A stretch of DNA of 64,000 bases from HyVt-105 sp049975425 (GCA_049975425.1 JBNGDI010000008.1:40424-104423); one strand, 5' to 3'. Positions 6,434 through 15,028 are shown, counted from the stretch's first letter. Made by a program: numbers and translations. The notes: generated by a model from the sequence alone, not told the origin.

Positions 6434-8224
6434 TCAGTAACGGTTTCTTTCCACGTAGTGTGTATGCAGGAGTTCGTGGGATTTGTGACTGAGGGGCTCG
6501 CCCAGGAACTCCTTGTAAATAGCTATGATTTCCGGGTTCTCATGCGATTTGCGGATGGCTTTGCCGGCATCTTCGCGGTAAATGGCTTCAGCCCTCTTGG
6601 CCCTGATCTCGGCATTCGTGGGAATGGGCTGACCACCGCCTCCCAGGCACCCGCCGGGGCAGGCCATGATCTCAATGAAATGGTAGCTTTTCTTGCCTTC
6701 TTTCACCCACTGCATCACCTGTTTGGCATTTGTCAGACCGTGAGCCACGACGGTCTTTAATTCCACTCCCTCCAGAAATTTCCAGTCGGGAAGTGTGTCC
6801 CTGATCTCAATGGAAGCCTCCCTGACACCTTCCATTCCCCTTACAGGGGTTATATTCAGCCCTTCGAAAGGCACTTCGCGCCCGGTTACGATTTCATAAG
6901 CAGTACGCAGAGCGGCTTCCATCACTCCACCGGTGGCGCCGAATATCACAGCAGCACCGGATGACTGACCCAGCACACTGTCGTAATCCTCATCGGGCAA
7001 TGAATTGAAATCCAGGCCGGCCTGCCTGATCATGATTCCCAGCTCGCGGGTGGTCAGCACCAGATCCACATCCTTGAAACCGCTGGAGCGCATCTCCGGG
7101 CGGTCGGCTTCGAATTTTTTGGCCGTACAGGGCATAATGGACACCACCACCATTTTGGCCGGATCCACACCCACCTTGTTCGCGTAATATGTTTTGGCAA
7201 TAGCCCCGAACATTTGCTGCGGCGACTTGCAGGTTGACACGTTGGGCAGCATTTCGGGGAAGGTATGTTCTATGAATTTGATCCATCCGGGCGAGCAGGA
7301 AGTGGTCATGGGCAGGGCCACATTGGGATCTTTATCCACCAGGGCTTTCTTCAGGCGGGTCAGCAGCTCGGTTCCTTCTTCCATGATGGTAAGGTCGGCC
7401 GACCAGTCGGTATCGAGCACTGCATTGAATCCCATGCGCCGCAGGGCAGCCACCATCTTTCCGGTAACGATTTCTCCGGGAGGAAGGTCGAGTGCCTCGC
7501 CAAGGGCCACACGGGTAGCCGGAGCTGTCTGTACTACCACAAATTTATCCTCATCATAAATGGCATCCCATACCTCGTCAATATAATTCCTCTCGATAAG
7601 GGCGCCGGTTGGACAGCGGTTTACACACTGACCGCAATTGGTACACACCACTTCGAACATGGGATGATCGAAGAAGGTGGAAATTTTCATCCGGTCGCCT
7701 TTATGGGCCACGCCCAGGGCGCTCACATGCTGGAGTTCCTCACAGGTACGCACGCAGCGCTGGCAACGGATACAGCGGCTGTCGTCCTTGATGATTGAAG
7801 GCGAATACATATCCACCGTAAAGGTTTTCCTTTCCACCAGATCGAGAAACATGTGTTCGGTATTCTTCAGCTCCGATGCCAGGGCCTGCAGTTCACAGTT
7901 ACCGTTTTTGTAGCATTTGGTACAATCGGCATTGTGTTCGGAAAGCAACAGTTCGATAATATGTTTACGGGCATTCCTTACTTTCAGACTGTTGGTACGG
8001 ATTTCCATGCCATCAGCCGCAGGAGTGGCGCACGATGCCACCAGGTTACGCGTTCCCACCTGCTCCACCACGCACACCCGGCAGTTACCGGCAACACAGA
8101 GGTCTTCATGATGACACAGGGTAGGTATATGTATATTTTGCGAACGTGCGGCATCCAGAATGGTTTTGCCCTTTTCAACCTGGACTTCCACACCGTCAAT
8201 CTTCAGTTTCACCATATTTTCCAT
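6434..8224 (-). CDS. hydA: [FeFe]-hydrogenase catalytic subunit HydA, trimeric NADH-linked type
   Basis: The catalytic subunit interconverts protons and H2. Cofactor sites can be read in order: [2Fe-2S] at C37/C48/C51/C65; His-ligated [4Fe-4S] at H97/C101/C104/C110; two ferredoxin clusters at C151/154/157/161 and C194/197/200/204; and the H-cluster domain with TSCSPGW (308-314), MPCTAKKFE (C366) and EIMACPGGCLGGGG (C522, C526). The small-subunit domain is fused at the C-terminus; 596 residues fit the M3-type layout without the extra C-terminal [2Fe-2S] of Thermotoga HydA. With hydB and hydC it forms a bifurcating or NADH-dependent enzyme, probably cytoplasmic. The first H-cluster motif has Ser where monomeric enzymes have a second Cys (TSCCPGW). 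I believe trimeric enzymes often show this form, but I could not check it. Confidence 0.95.
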   Translation of the reverse strand: MENMVKLKIDGVEVQVEKGKTILDAARSQNIHIPTLCHHEDLCVAGNCRVCVVEQVGTRNLVASCATPAADGMEIRTNSLKVRNARKHIIELLLSEHNADCTKCYKNGNCELQALASELKNTEHMFLDLVERKTFTVDMYSPSIIKDDSRCIRCQRCVRTCEELQHVSALGVAHKGDRMKISTFFDHPMFEVVCTNCGQCVNRCPTGALIERNYIDEVWDAIYDEDKFVVVQTAPATRVALGEALDLPPGEIVTGKMVAALRRMGFNAVLDTDWSADLTIMEEGTELLTRLKKALVDKDPNVALPMTTSCSPGWIKFIEHTFPEMLPNVSTCKSPQQMFGAIAKTYYANKVGVDPAKMVVVSIMPCTAKKFEADRPEMRSSGFKDVDLVLTTRELGIMIRQAGLDFNSLPDEDYDSVLGQSSGAAVIFGATGGVMEAALRTAYEIVTGREVPFEGLNITPVRGMEGVREASIEIRDTLPDWKFLEGVELKTVVAHGLTNAKQVMQWVKEGKKSYHFIEIMACPGGCLGGGGQPIPTNAEIRAKRAEAIYREDAGKAIRKSHENPEIIAIYKEFLGEPLSHKSHELLHTHYVERNRY

Positions 8225-8245
8225 TTGATTCTTGTTTTTTTCGGG

Positions 8246-9412
8246 TTAGTAGATCATTTCTTCCCTGAAGTTGTTCACAATGGAGTGGAATGAGTTCCCC
8301 ACCGACTGGCCGAGTCCGCATTTAGCGGTAATTTTCATGGTTTGTGACAATTTCAGGAGGGTGTCCAGGTAACTGGCGGGTTTTTCCCCGCGTTTAACCG
8401 CCTCAATACCCAGGAAAAGCTGCTGGCAACCCACCCGGCAGGGTGTGCACTGTCCGCACGATTCTTCTTTGAAGAAATCCAGGTAATTATGTAACACATT
8501 GTACATAGAACGTGAAGAATTGAAGAGCATCATGGAGCCGCCGGTAGGAACCCCCTCGAATCCGATGATGGTATCCGTAAACTTTTTCCGGGGCACACAA
8601 AATCCTGCAGCTCCCCCCACCTGAACGGCTTTGGTATCGCCGTCACCGAATTCGTTCACAAACTGTTCCACAGTCATTCCCAGCTCCAGCTCATAAATAC
8701 CGGGAATGGGCGTATCGCCCGAGATACTGAAAAGCTTCGATCCGCGTGAATCGACTGTTCCAAGTTTCTGGTATCTTTCAGCACCTATCCGGTTGATGAT
8801 CAGAGCCGACACAAAGGTCTCCACATTATTGATCACCGTAGGTTTTCCCCTGAAACCGTATTCGGTTGGATAAGGGGGCTTGTTACGGGGTTCGCCGCGG
8901 TCTCCTTCCATCGACTCGAACAGGGCGCTTTCTTCACCGCATACATACGCTCCGCTGCCCAGTTTGATATCGATGTGAAAATCCATGCCCAGGGCTTTCA
9001 TATCCTCATGGAACTCGTCAAGTATCTGATACAGTTTGGGAAGAAGAAAACGGTATTCTCCCCTCAGGTACAGGTACCCTTCTTTTGCACCGATGGTTCT
9101 GGCACACAGAGCCATACCGTTGAACACTTTCCGGCCCACCCTGTCAAGGATCTCACGATCTTTGAAAGTGCCGGGCTCACCTTCGTCGGCATTGCATACC
9201 ACATATTTTTCAGGATCTTTCTGATCCCGGGTAAATTTCCATTTCAGTCCGGTAGGGAAACCGGCACCGCCTCTTCCGCGCAGACCCGAATCAAGGAGTT
9301 CCTGAATGACTTCATCCGCGCTGCGGCTGAGTACTTCTTTCAGTTCATCCCGGTTCAGGAAAGCCTCGGAAAAGATCAGATCAACTTTTTTCAGGGGTTT
9401 ATTGTTTGCCAT
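8246..9412 (-). CDS. hydB: hydrogenase NADH/FMN subunit HydB (NuoF-like)
   Basis: A NuoF-family flavoprotein that oxidises or reduces NAD(H) for the hydrogenase. The FMN/NADH site reads GLRGRGGAGFPTGLKW near residues 44-59, with CNADEGEPGTFKDRE near 73, GAYVCGEESAL, and the [4Fe-4S] ligands ESCGQCTPCRVG plus a later Cys in AKCGLG. At 388 residues it is short: Thermotoga-type HydB carries an N-terminal thioredoxin-like [2Fe-2S] domain and C-terminal ferredoxin clusters, neither present here. It sits 21 bp upstream of hydA and 33 bp downstream of hydC in one operon. Confidence 0.92.
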   Translation of the reverse strand: MANNKPLKKVDLIFSEAFLNRDELKEVLSRSADEVIQELLDSGLRGRGGAGFPTGLKWKFTRDQKDPEKYVVCNADEGEPGTFKDREILDRVGRKVFNGMALCARTIGAKEGYLYLRGEYRFLLPKLYQILDEFHEDMKALGMDFHIDIKLGSGAYVCGEESALFESMEGDRGEPRNKPPYPTEYGFRGKPTVINNVETFVSALIINRIGAERYQKLGTVDSRGSKLFSISGDTPIPGIYELELGMTVEQFVNEFGDGDTKAVQVGGAAGFCVPRKKFTDTIIGFEGVPTGGSMMLFNSSRSMYNVLHNYLDFFKEESCGQCTPCRVGCQQLFLGIEAVKRGEKPASYLDTLLKLSQTMKITAKCGLGQSVGNSFHSIVNNFREEMIY

Positions 9413-9445
9413 GATATTCCTGTTTTGGAAAAATATATATTCGTT

Positions 9446-9910
9446 TTATTTGCGTTTGTATTCAGCGATGATCTCACGTACTTTCTGCGGAGTAAGCTCC
9501 GTATAGGGAGTATCATTGATCAGCATGGCCGGTCCTTTGTGGCACCATCCCAGGCAATTGGCTTCCAGCAGGGTAAATTTCTTATCGGGTGTGGTTTCAC
9601 CCACCTGTATTTTCAGGATATCGCTGATAGCTTTGATCACCTCATTTCCGTTTTTCATAGAGCAGGAAATGGTTTTGCAAATCCTGATCACGTATTTCCC
9701 CCGGGGAACCGTGTCAAGGAACGAGTAAAAGGTAGCCGTCCCGTACACCTGAGCTGCTGCAATATCCAGCTCACGTGCAATTTCAGTCATGGCTTCATCC
9801 GACAGGTAACGCTCCTTTTCCACCACCCCCTGCAAGATGGGAATGAGGCTTTCCCGTTTCCGGCCGTGTTTGTCAGCCAGTTCTTTAACCAATGTTGCGA
9901 TTTCAGACAT
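9446..9910 (-). CDS. hydC: hydrogenase [2Fe-2S] subunit HydC (NuoE-like)
   Basis: A thioredoxin-like [2Fe-2S] protein of 154 residues, first gene of the hydrogenase operon. The four cluster ligands are in ICKTISC (first pair) and ANCLGWCHKGP (second pair), the spacing of NuoE/HydC. The N-terminal helical part (LIPILQGVVEKERYLSDEAM) contains the usual NuoE pattern, and VYGTATFYSFLDTVPRGKY is the family core. It relays electrons next to HydB in the NADH-handling arm. An 18-bp Rex operator lies 29 bp upstream of the start. Confidence 0.93.
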   Translation of the reverse strand: MSEIATLVKELADKHGRKRESLIPILQGVVEKERYLSDEAMTEIARELDIAAAQVYGTATFYSFLDTVPRGKYVIRICKTISCSMKNGNEVIKAISDILKIQVGETTPDKKFTLLEANCLGWCHKGPAMLINDTPYTELTPQKVREIIAEYKRK

Positions 9911-9938
9911 TCCAGTGATCGTTTAGGGGTTTAAATTA

Positions 9939-9956
9939 TTGTTAAAATATTAACAG
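9939..9956. promoter_or_regulatory. Rex operator of the hydrogenase operon
   Basis: The sequence TTGTTAAAATATTAACAG matches TTGTTAA-N4-TTAACAA at 13 of 14 fixed positions. It would occupy about +6 to +23 relative to the inferred hydrogenase transcription start, a roadblock position for a repressor. Confidence 0.8.
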
Positions 9957-9968
9957 AATTTGAAAGCG

Positions 9969-10014
9969 TAAAAGTAGTATTTCGTATGCTACCCAGGCAT
10001 GATTTTTATCATGC
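9969..10014 (-). promoter_or_regulatory. candidate activator-dependent hydrogenase promoter with FNR/CRP-like palindrome
   Basis: TACTTTTA at 9969-9976 (minus strand) is a near-match to TAnnTTTG, but no TTTG -33 element is at the right distance. Instead GCATGATTTTTATCATGC (9997-10014) is a perfect 7-4-7 inverted repeat whose core TGAT-N4-ATCA matches the FNR half-site core. Its centre is about 43 bp upstream of the inferred start, close to the class II activator position (-41.5). The promoter and the activator are inferred. Confidence 0.5.
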
Positions 10015-10069
10015 ACGGGAAGATTTAAAACAGACCATTTAAAAATAAAGACAGGGTTTTTTGCGGTGT

Positions 10070-10783
10070 TTACAACCCCAGAAAACGAATTCCGATCCCG
10101 CTCAGAAAAATAATGCCTCCGGCCAGGGCATGCATATACCTTTCCAGTTTGTTCAGCGGAAGGAAACGGAACCCGGTAAACCCCAGCCACACTGCCGCCG
10201 TCATGGTAAGAACGGTCACCACACTGAACACCCCGGCCACGGCCACCACTCCCATCATACTGTTTTCGGCGGCCGGGTACATTAACAGGGGGATCAGCGG
10301 TTCACAGGGACCGAGAACAAAGATCAGGAAAAGCACCCAGGGGGTGAGATTCCTCCTGCCGGCTTCCTCATGCAAATGAGCATGTTCAGTATCATGAACG
10401 TGGACATGATTATGCCGCGACCCGTTGGCGTGCATATGCGGATGACTGTGTGGTCTGTTCCTGATGGCCTTCCGTATGCCCCAGAGCATATAGGCAAGTC
10501 CGAATCCAATAAGCAGCCATGCCGCTATTCCTCCGCGCACCGATTCCACTTCAACCAGCCGGTTCATACCTATTCCCAGCATCACCCCCACCAGGCCCAG
10601 CACCACGGAACTGGCCACATGGCCCAACCCGCAGGCTGCGGTTATCCAGAGAGTACGGGCAGCCGACCAGTTTCTTGCCCGCGACATCACAATGAACGGA
10701 AGATAATGGTCCGGACCCAGCAGGGTATGTAAAAAGCCAATGGAAGCAGCTGTGGCAATCAGTATTCCCGTATCCTGTAGCAT
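10070..10783 (-). CDS. His-rich membrane transporter, TauE/SafE-UreH/NicO-like
   Basis: An integral membrane protein of about 237 residues with roughly six hydrophobic spans. GFLHTLLGPDHYLPF near the N-terminus resembles the HxxxxDH-type metal motif of UreH/NicO/NiCoT-like carriers. A cytoplasmic or periplasmic loop is packed with His (RPHSHPHMHANGSRHNHVHV and following), which usually marks Ni, Co or Zn binding. I chose the ATG giving MLQDTGILIA because the longer reading overlaps the upstream gene by 41 bases and adds a non-hydrophobic leader. It is the last gene of a long operon. Metal efflux or uptake is likely; the ion is not known. The hydrogenase next door is [FeFe], so nickel would not serve it. 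Confidence 0.75.
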   Translation of the reverse strand: MLQDTGILIATAASIGFLHTLLGPDHYLPFIVMSRARNWSAARTLWITAACGLGHVASSVVLGLVGVMLGIGMNRLVEVESVRGGIAAWLLIGFGLAYMLWGIRKAIRNRPHSHPHMHANGSRHNHVHVHDTEHAHLHEEAGRRNLTPWVLFLIFVLGPCEPLIPLLMYPAAENSMMGVVAVAGVFSVVTVLTMTAAVWLGFTGFRFLPLNKLERYMHALAGGIIFLSGIGIRFLGL

Positions 10784-10796
10784 AAGGCAGTATAAG

Positions 10797-11216
10797 TTAA
10801 TGATATGGCTGAATGACCGAAAGTTCTTCCCTTTCATAAAATCTTTCGGAAGGCTTTATGTCCAGTACCGGACTTCCGTTGAGCGCATCAAGACCGATTA
10901 CCCTGATAACCCCCTTATCCAGCTCCAGGAGATGCACGGTGGATATTCCTATTTTAGTTGGCCGGCAGGTCTGGCGGGTGGCGAAAACACCCTGGCTTTC
11001 CCCGTATAAATTCTGTGCAGTAAGGGCGGTTCCCTTTTCCTGGTGAAAAAGATACACCACATCAATGAAGCGGTGTTCCTCGAGGCCTTTCAACCCTTCG
11101 CGGAATTTGTCCTTCATCAGCAGCTTGCTTTCCCTGCTGCGAATCAGGGCCGGATCGGCCGGTCGGGTAAAGGAATTTCTCACTATCCCGATCTGTTGAA
11201 TCTTATCGTGTATCAT
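10797..11216 (-). CDS. TsaA/TrmO-like tRNA methyltransferase family protein
   Basis: A protein of about 139 residues from the TsaA (YaeB, TrmO) beta-barrel family, which in E. coli N6-methylates t6A37 of tRNA-Thr using SAM. Visible core motifs are GVFATRQTCRPTKIGISTVH (family GVFATRxxxRPNPIGxS) and IGLDALNGSPVLDIKP. The usual RPNP is RPTK here, an unusual substitution in the SAM-site region. The extreme upstream in-frame codon is TTG; I prefer the ATG giving MIHDKIQQIGIVRN. It is co-directional with the S46 peptidase gene 28 bases upstream and the transporter 13 bases downstream. E. coli TrmO is longer, with a C-terminal extension missing here. Confidence 0.75.
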   Translation of the reverse strand: MIHDKIQQIGIVRNSFTRPADPALIRSRESKLLMKDKFREGLKGLEEHRFIDVVYLFHQEKGTALTAQNLYGESQGVFATRQTCRPTKIGISTVHLLELDKGVIRVIGLDALNGSPVLDIKPSERFYEREELSVIQPYH

Positions 11217-11244
11217 GCCCATAAACCGACGTGCCAACCTAAAT

Positions 11245-13410
11245 TCATTCCACCAGTTTCATTTCATCAATCAGATAACCGGCCCCGGCGTATCTGTCGA
11301 TCAGAAAAAGCACATACCGGATGTCGAGCGAAATATTCCTTGATTTTTCGGGGTTGAACATCAGGTCGCTCATCACTCCTTCCCAAACCCGGTCAAAATT
11401 GATCCCGATCAGATGTCCCTCGGCATTGATCACCGGGCTTCCCGAATTACCGCCGGTAGTATGGTTGGTGGCCAGGAAACAAACAGGGAGTTCCCCGTCT
11501 TCGGCATACCTCCCGAAATCTTTTTCACGGTATAATGCCTTCAATTTCTCAGGCACCCGGTAATCGTACACATCCGGATCGTCTTTTTCCATCACTCCCG
11601 CCAGGGTGGTACAATGCCTGTATATCACTGCATCGCGCGGCTCATATCCCATCACCCGGCCATAGGAAACCCGCAGTGTAAGATTGGCATCGGGATACAG
11701 GCGTTCGCCCTCCCGGAATTCCATCTGGGCTTTCATATACAGCCTGTCGAGTTCGGAAATCTGTTGTCTGAGACGCAGGTATTCGGGTACAATCCGCAGA
11801 TAATAAAACCTGCGTGCATCCATGCTCAGACGATATGCCGGATCCTGTATCAGTTTGTTCACAGAATCGGGGCTGAATCCGGCAAGAAAGGATTTCACCC
11901 GCAACGCATCGTCGAGCCAGCTCTGTTCAAACAGCCCGTCGCTCCAATCGGAAAAACGGTCGCCGTACTCCTTCTTCATCTGTTTCCAAACCTCCGGATG
12001 GAACTCTTCATCGACAGTGGTTTCAAACAACCGGGCTACTGCGGCAAACATTTGCCGGTCGACTGGTGGATGATAATCGTCGAAAAAATTACCGGCAACC
12101 TGTTGCAGGCGTTTAACCTGAACATCATAGGCCGCCAGCGACGAATCGCCCTGCCGGTACTCCTCCAGTACACGAAAATTTCCGGCAAACGAAATAATTT
12201 CGGATCCGTATCTGAAAAACACTTCGTTAAAATACTGGTACAGCAGGTTATACTTTCCGAAAATACCGTACAGGCTGTCGTATTGTGCCAGCAGGCGACC
12301 GTATTTCTCTTTGCGTTCTTTTTCAGCCTGCACCCAGTTTGAAAATGCTCTTTCGAATACTTTTTTCCTTTCATACACCTGCATTTTTTCCAGCCCCTGC
12401 ATTTCCCCCATCCAGCGTTTCCACGAATTGCTGAGGGAAGCATTTTTTGCGGCATACTGTATCCTCACCACAGGACTGGCTTCCATGGCCGCATTCATAA
12501 TGGCCAGTTTTTCACTCCTGATCTCAATAAGTTTAGGGTAGAGGTTTTCCGTAAGCATCTCGATATGGTCGGATGGAACATACCGGGCGGTACTTCCCGG
12601 ATAACCGAATACCATGGTGAAATCGCCGGGCTGAACCCCCTTCAGGGAAAGGGCAAAGAATTTTTTCGGCTGATAAGGTACGTTGTCGGGTGAATATTCA
12701 GCCGGCCTGTTATTCTTGTCGGCATAGATACGGAACAGGGAAAAATCGCCGGTGTGCCTCGGCCATTCCCAGTTATCGGTATCGCCTCCAAACTTGCCGA
12801 TAGCAGAGGGAGGAGCTCCCACCAGGCGGACATCTCTGAACACTTCATTCACAAACAAGAAATACTGATTCCCATGGAAAAAAGGCTTCACCGCAGCGGT
12901 GTAATGGGTTCCCTTCACCGCCTCGTCTATAATGGCGGAAGCCCTTTCCCCGAGGATTTTTTCCCTTTCCCGGAAAGGAATATTTTCATCAATCCCCTCC
13001 AGCATCCTTTCGGTAACGTCCTCCATCCTTACCAGAAAAGTAGCCGTAAGGCCGGGATTGGGAAGTTCTTCTTCGGGCGACATAGCCCAGAATCCATGGG
13101 TAAGATAGTCGTGCTCGAGGGTTGAATGTGCCTGGATACGCCCGTAACCGCAATGGTGGTTGGTCAGCAGCAGGCCCCGGTCGGAGATCAGTTCTCCGGT
13201 ACATCCCCCGCCGAACAACACCACGGCATCTTTCATACTGGCCCGGTTGATGCTGTACACATCTTCGGCTGTAAGACGGAATCCCATTCCCTGCATTTCT
13301 TCTATATTGTATTTTTCCAGTAACATGGGGATCCACATGCCCTCATCGGCAAACAATACCCGTCCCAAAAGGACCAGCATGGTAAACGATACGGTAAGTT
13401 TTCTTTTCAT
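11245..13410 (-). CDS. S46 family dipeptidyl-peptidase, DPP11-like
   Basis: A periplasmic serine exopeptidase that removes dipeptides from oligopeptide N-termini in asaccharolytic or protein-fermenting Bacteroidota. A signal peptide (MKRKLTVSFTMLVLLGRVLFA) is followed by a chymotrypsin-like double barrel interrupted by a large helical domain. The catalytic His is in LLTNHHCGYG, the Asp in GKFGGDTDNWEWPRHTGD, and the Ser in GGNSGSPV (Ser656). The residue 18 after the catalytic Ser is Arg (FDRVW), the position that gives DPP11 its Asp/Glu preference (Gly in DPP7). I therefore infer acidic P1 specificity. A slightly longer start three codons upstream is possible. Confidence 0.92.
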   Translation of the reverse strand: MKRKLTVSFTMLVLLGRVLFADEGMWIPMLLEKYNIEEMQGMGFRLTAEDVYSINRASMKDAVVLFGGGCTGELISDRGLLLTNHHCGYGRIQAHSTLEHDYLTHGFWAMSPEEELPNPGLTATFLVRMEDVTERMLEGIDENIPFREREKILGERASAIIDEAVKGTHYTAAVKPFFHGNQYFLFVNEVFRDVRLVGAPPSAIGKFGGDTDNWEWPRHTGDFSLFRIYADKNNRPAEYSPDNVPYQPKKFFALSLKGVQPGDFTMVFGYPGSTARYVPSDHIEMLTENLYPKLIEIRSEKLAIMNAAMEASPVVRIQYAAKNASLSNSWKRWMGEMQGLEKMQVYERKKVFERAFSNWVQAEKERKEKYGRLLAQYDSLYGIFGKYNLLYQYFNEVFFRYGSEIISFAGNFRVLEEYRQGDSSLAAYDVQVKRLQQVAGNFFDDYHPPVDRQMFAAVARLFETTVDEEFHPEVWKQMKKEYGDRFSDWSDGLFEQSWLDDALRVKSFLAGFSPDSVNKLIQDPAYRLSMDARRFYYLRIVPEYLRLRQQISELDRLYMKAQMEFREGERLYPDANLTLRVSYGRVMGYEPRDAVIYRHCTTLAGVMEKDDPDVYDYRVPEKLKALYREKDFGRYAEDGELPVCFLATNHTTGGNSGSPVINAEGHLIGINFDRVWEGVMSDLMFNPEKSRNISLDIRYVLFLIDRYAGAGYLIDEMKLVE

Positions 13411-13434
13411 AACAAACATGATATAATCTTTACA

Positions 13435-14022
13435 TTAGAATTTTTTCAGTTCATGATATAGCTGTTGAACGGGCAGTCCCATGACATTGAAGTAGGATCC
13501 GCTGATCTTTTCTATCCCGATATACCCAATCCATTCCTGGATGCCGTATGCCCCCGCCTTATCAAAGGGTTCGCAGTGTTCGATATAATACTCGATCTCA
13601 TCGCCGGTAAGGCGTGTAAACCATACATCGGTGCGGGAATGAAATTCCCTTGATTTTCCTCCGGAAACCAGGCATACCCCGGTATGCACTTCGTGTTTTC
13701 TTCCGGAAAGAAGCCGAAGCATTTCCCGTGCTTCTTCCGGCCCGGACGGTTTGTTCACCACCCGGTTCCTGCACCACACTATTGTATCTGCCGTAATAAC
13801 CAGGGCATTATCTCCTGCCAGAGGCATGATCTCACCTGCTTTTCCCCTGGCAAGAAAAACAGGTATATCTTCTTTCCCCAGATGATCCGGGAAGTTTTCC
13901 TCTCCGTTAGGGGGAACCATCACTTCAAAATCCAGGCCCAGTTCCGCCAGCAGGTACTGCCGGCGTGGGGACTGTGAACCCAGCACAATTCGGTATTTAT
14001 CGAGGTTCCTGAGCCACTTCAT
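13435..14022 (-). CDS. maf: Maf-like nucleoside triphosphate pyrophosphatase
   Basis: A 195-residue house-cleaning enzyme that hydrolyses non-canonical or selected NTPs (dTTP/UTP in the YhdE-type branch) to monophosphates. The N-terminal phosphate loop reads LGSQSPRRQYLL, the catalytic Asp segment ALVITADTIV, the conserved KPSGPEEAREML, then EPFDKAGAYGIQ and GSYFNVMGLP, all in family order. It lies 6 bases after the UbiA-type gene and 24 before the S46 peptidase in one transcription direction. Confidence 0.93.
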   Translation of the reverse strand: MKWLRNLDKYRIVLGSQSPRRQYLLAELGLDFEVMVPPNGEENFPDHLGKEDIPVFLARGKAGEIMPLAGDNALVITADTIVWCRNRVVNKPSGPEEAREMLRLLSGRKHEVHTGVCLVSGGKSREFHSRTDVWFTRLTGDEIEYYIEHCEPFDKAGAYGIQEWIGYIGIEKISGSYFNVMGLPVQQLYHELKKF

Positions 14023-14028
14023 AACAAA

Positions 14029-15018
14029 TCAGAACATTGAATAAATGATATAACGGACCACGAGTGCATACAGCACACCGGCAGCCATCACTCCTTTCAT
14101 TATGGTGCTGGCCAGATGAAATTTCTTCTGAGTGCGGGCAATCCATACGGTAATACCTGCAAAAACCAGCGGCAGAGTCACCAAAACGATCATGTAAACC
14201 AGGGTAAGGATATCGCGCAGAAAGCGGACATACACCCACCCAAGGGCAGCCAGTATAATAACGATCAGTACGGTAACCACAATCCGTGACCCGGTCATGC
14301 CCATCACAATAGGCAGGGTATTGTGCCCATAAGCCCGGTCTCCCTCAAAATCTTCCATATCTTTGATAATTTCCCGTGTCAGCGTGGTTATGAAGGCAAA
14401 AAAGGAAAAGCCAAGAATCCAGTAAACCAGCAGGTCAAAGCTGGTGTTCCATTGCCTCAGAACGGGTGCATAGGCCTGGTTCAGCAGGGGAATCTCAAAA
14501 AGGGCCACCATAAAGGGGACCAGGGCCGTCAACACAGCCACCAGCAGGTTCCCGATCAGGAACTGCCTTTTGTAGGTAGTGGAATAGAACCAGAGCATTC
14601 CGGCCACCAGAAAAAACACGATGCTCCACAGGGGTTTCCCCACATAGAAACTCAGGTAAACTCCCATACCCACTCCCGCCACATTAAGCACCATGTGTAT
14701 CATCATGGCAATTCTTCTGGGAATCACTGTTCCCACCACAACCGATCCGGGGCGGTTCAGCATATCGATCCGGGTATCGAAATAGTCGTTGATCACATAC
14801 CCTGCCGCCGTAATCAGTACGGTAGACAAAACCAGCAGCAGGAAATGGCCTTCGGGCAGTTGAAGATCAAAACCCGGTTCACCTGCAAAAGAAGCCGATG
14901 CCACCGCATGATCGTACCTGGCCAGCAGGGCGCTGATCACCCCGTACCTCATCAGGTACTGGGTGGCGGCAATGATTACCAGGTTCGGCAGACGTATCAG
15001 TTTGAAGAAAGACTTCAT
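14029..15018 (-). CDS. UbiA-family prenyltransferase
   Basis: An integral-membrane transferase of 329 residues with about nine hydrophobic spans. The first Asp-rich motif is NDYFDTRIDMLNRP (polyprenyl diphosphate and Mg binding), and the second is DMEDFEGDRAYG. In Bacteroidota this paralogue, in a fixed cluster with KdsC-like, DUF2520 and Maf genes, is usually annotated as geranylgeranylglycerol-phosphate geranylgeranyltransferase-like. The acceptor here is not proven; a quinone or lipid head group is equally open. It begins 10 bases after the KdsC-like gene. Confidence 0.88.
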   Translation of the reverse strand: MKSFFKLIRLPNLVIIAATQYLMRYGVISALLARYDHAVASASFAGEPGFDLQLPEGHFLLLVLSTVLITAAGYVINDYFDTRIDMLNRPGSVVVGTVIPRRIAMMIHMVLNVAGVGMGVYLSFYVGKPLWSIVFFLVAGMLWFYSTTYKRQFLIGNLLVAVLTALVPFMVALFEIPLLNQAYAPVLRQWNTSFDLLVYWILGFSFFAFITTLTREIIKDMEDFEGDRAYGHNTLPIVMGMTGSRIVVTVLIVIILAALGWVYVRFLRDILTLVYMIVLVTLPLVFAGITVWIARTQKKFHLASTIMKGVMAAGVLYALVVRYIIYSMF

Positions 15019-15028
15019 AACTCCTGGT

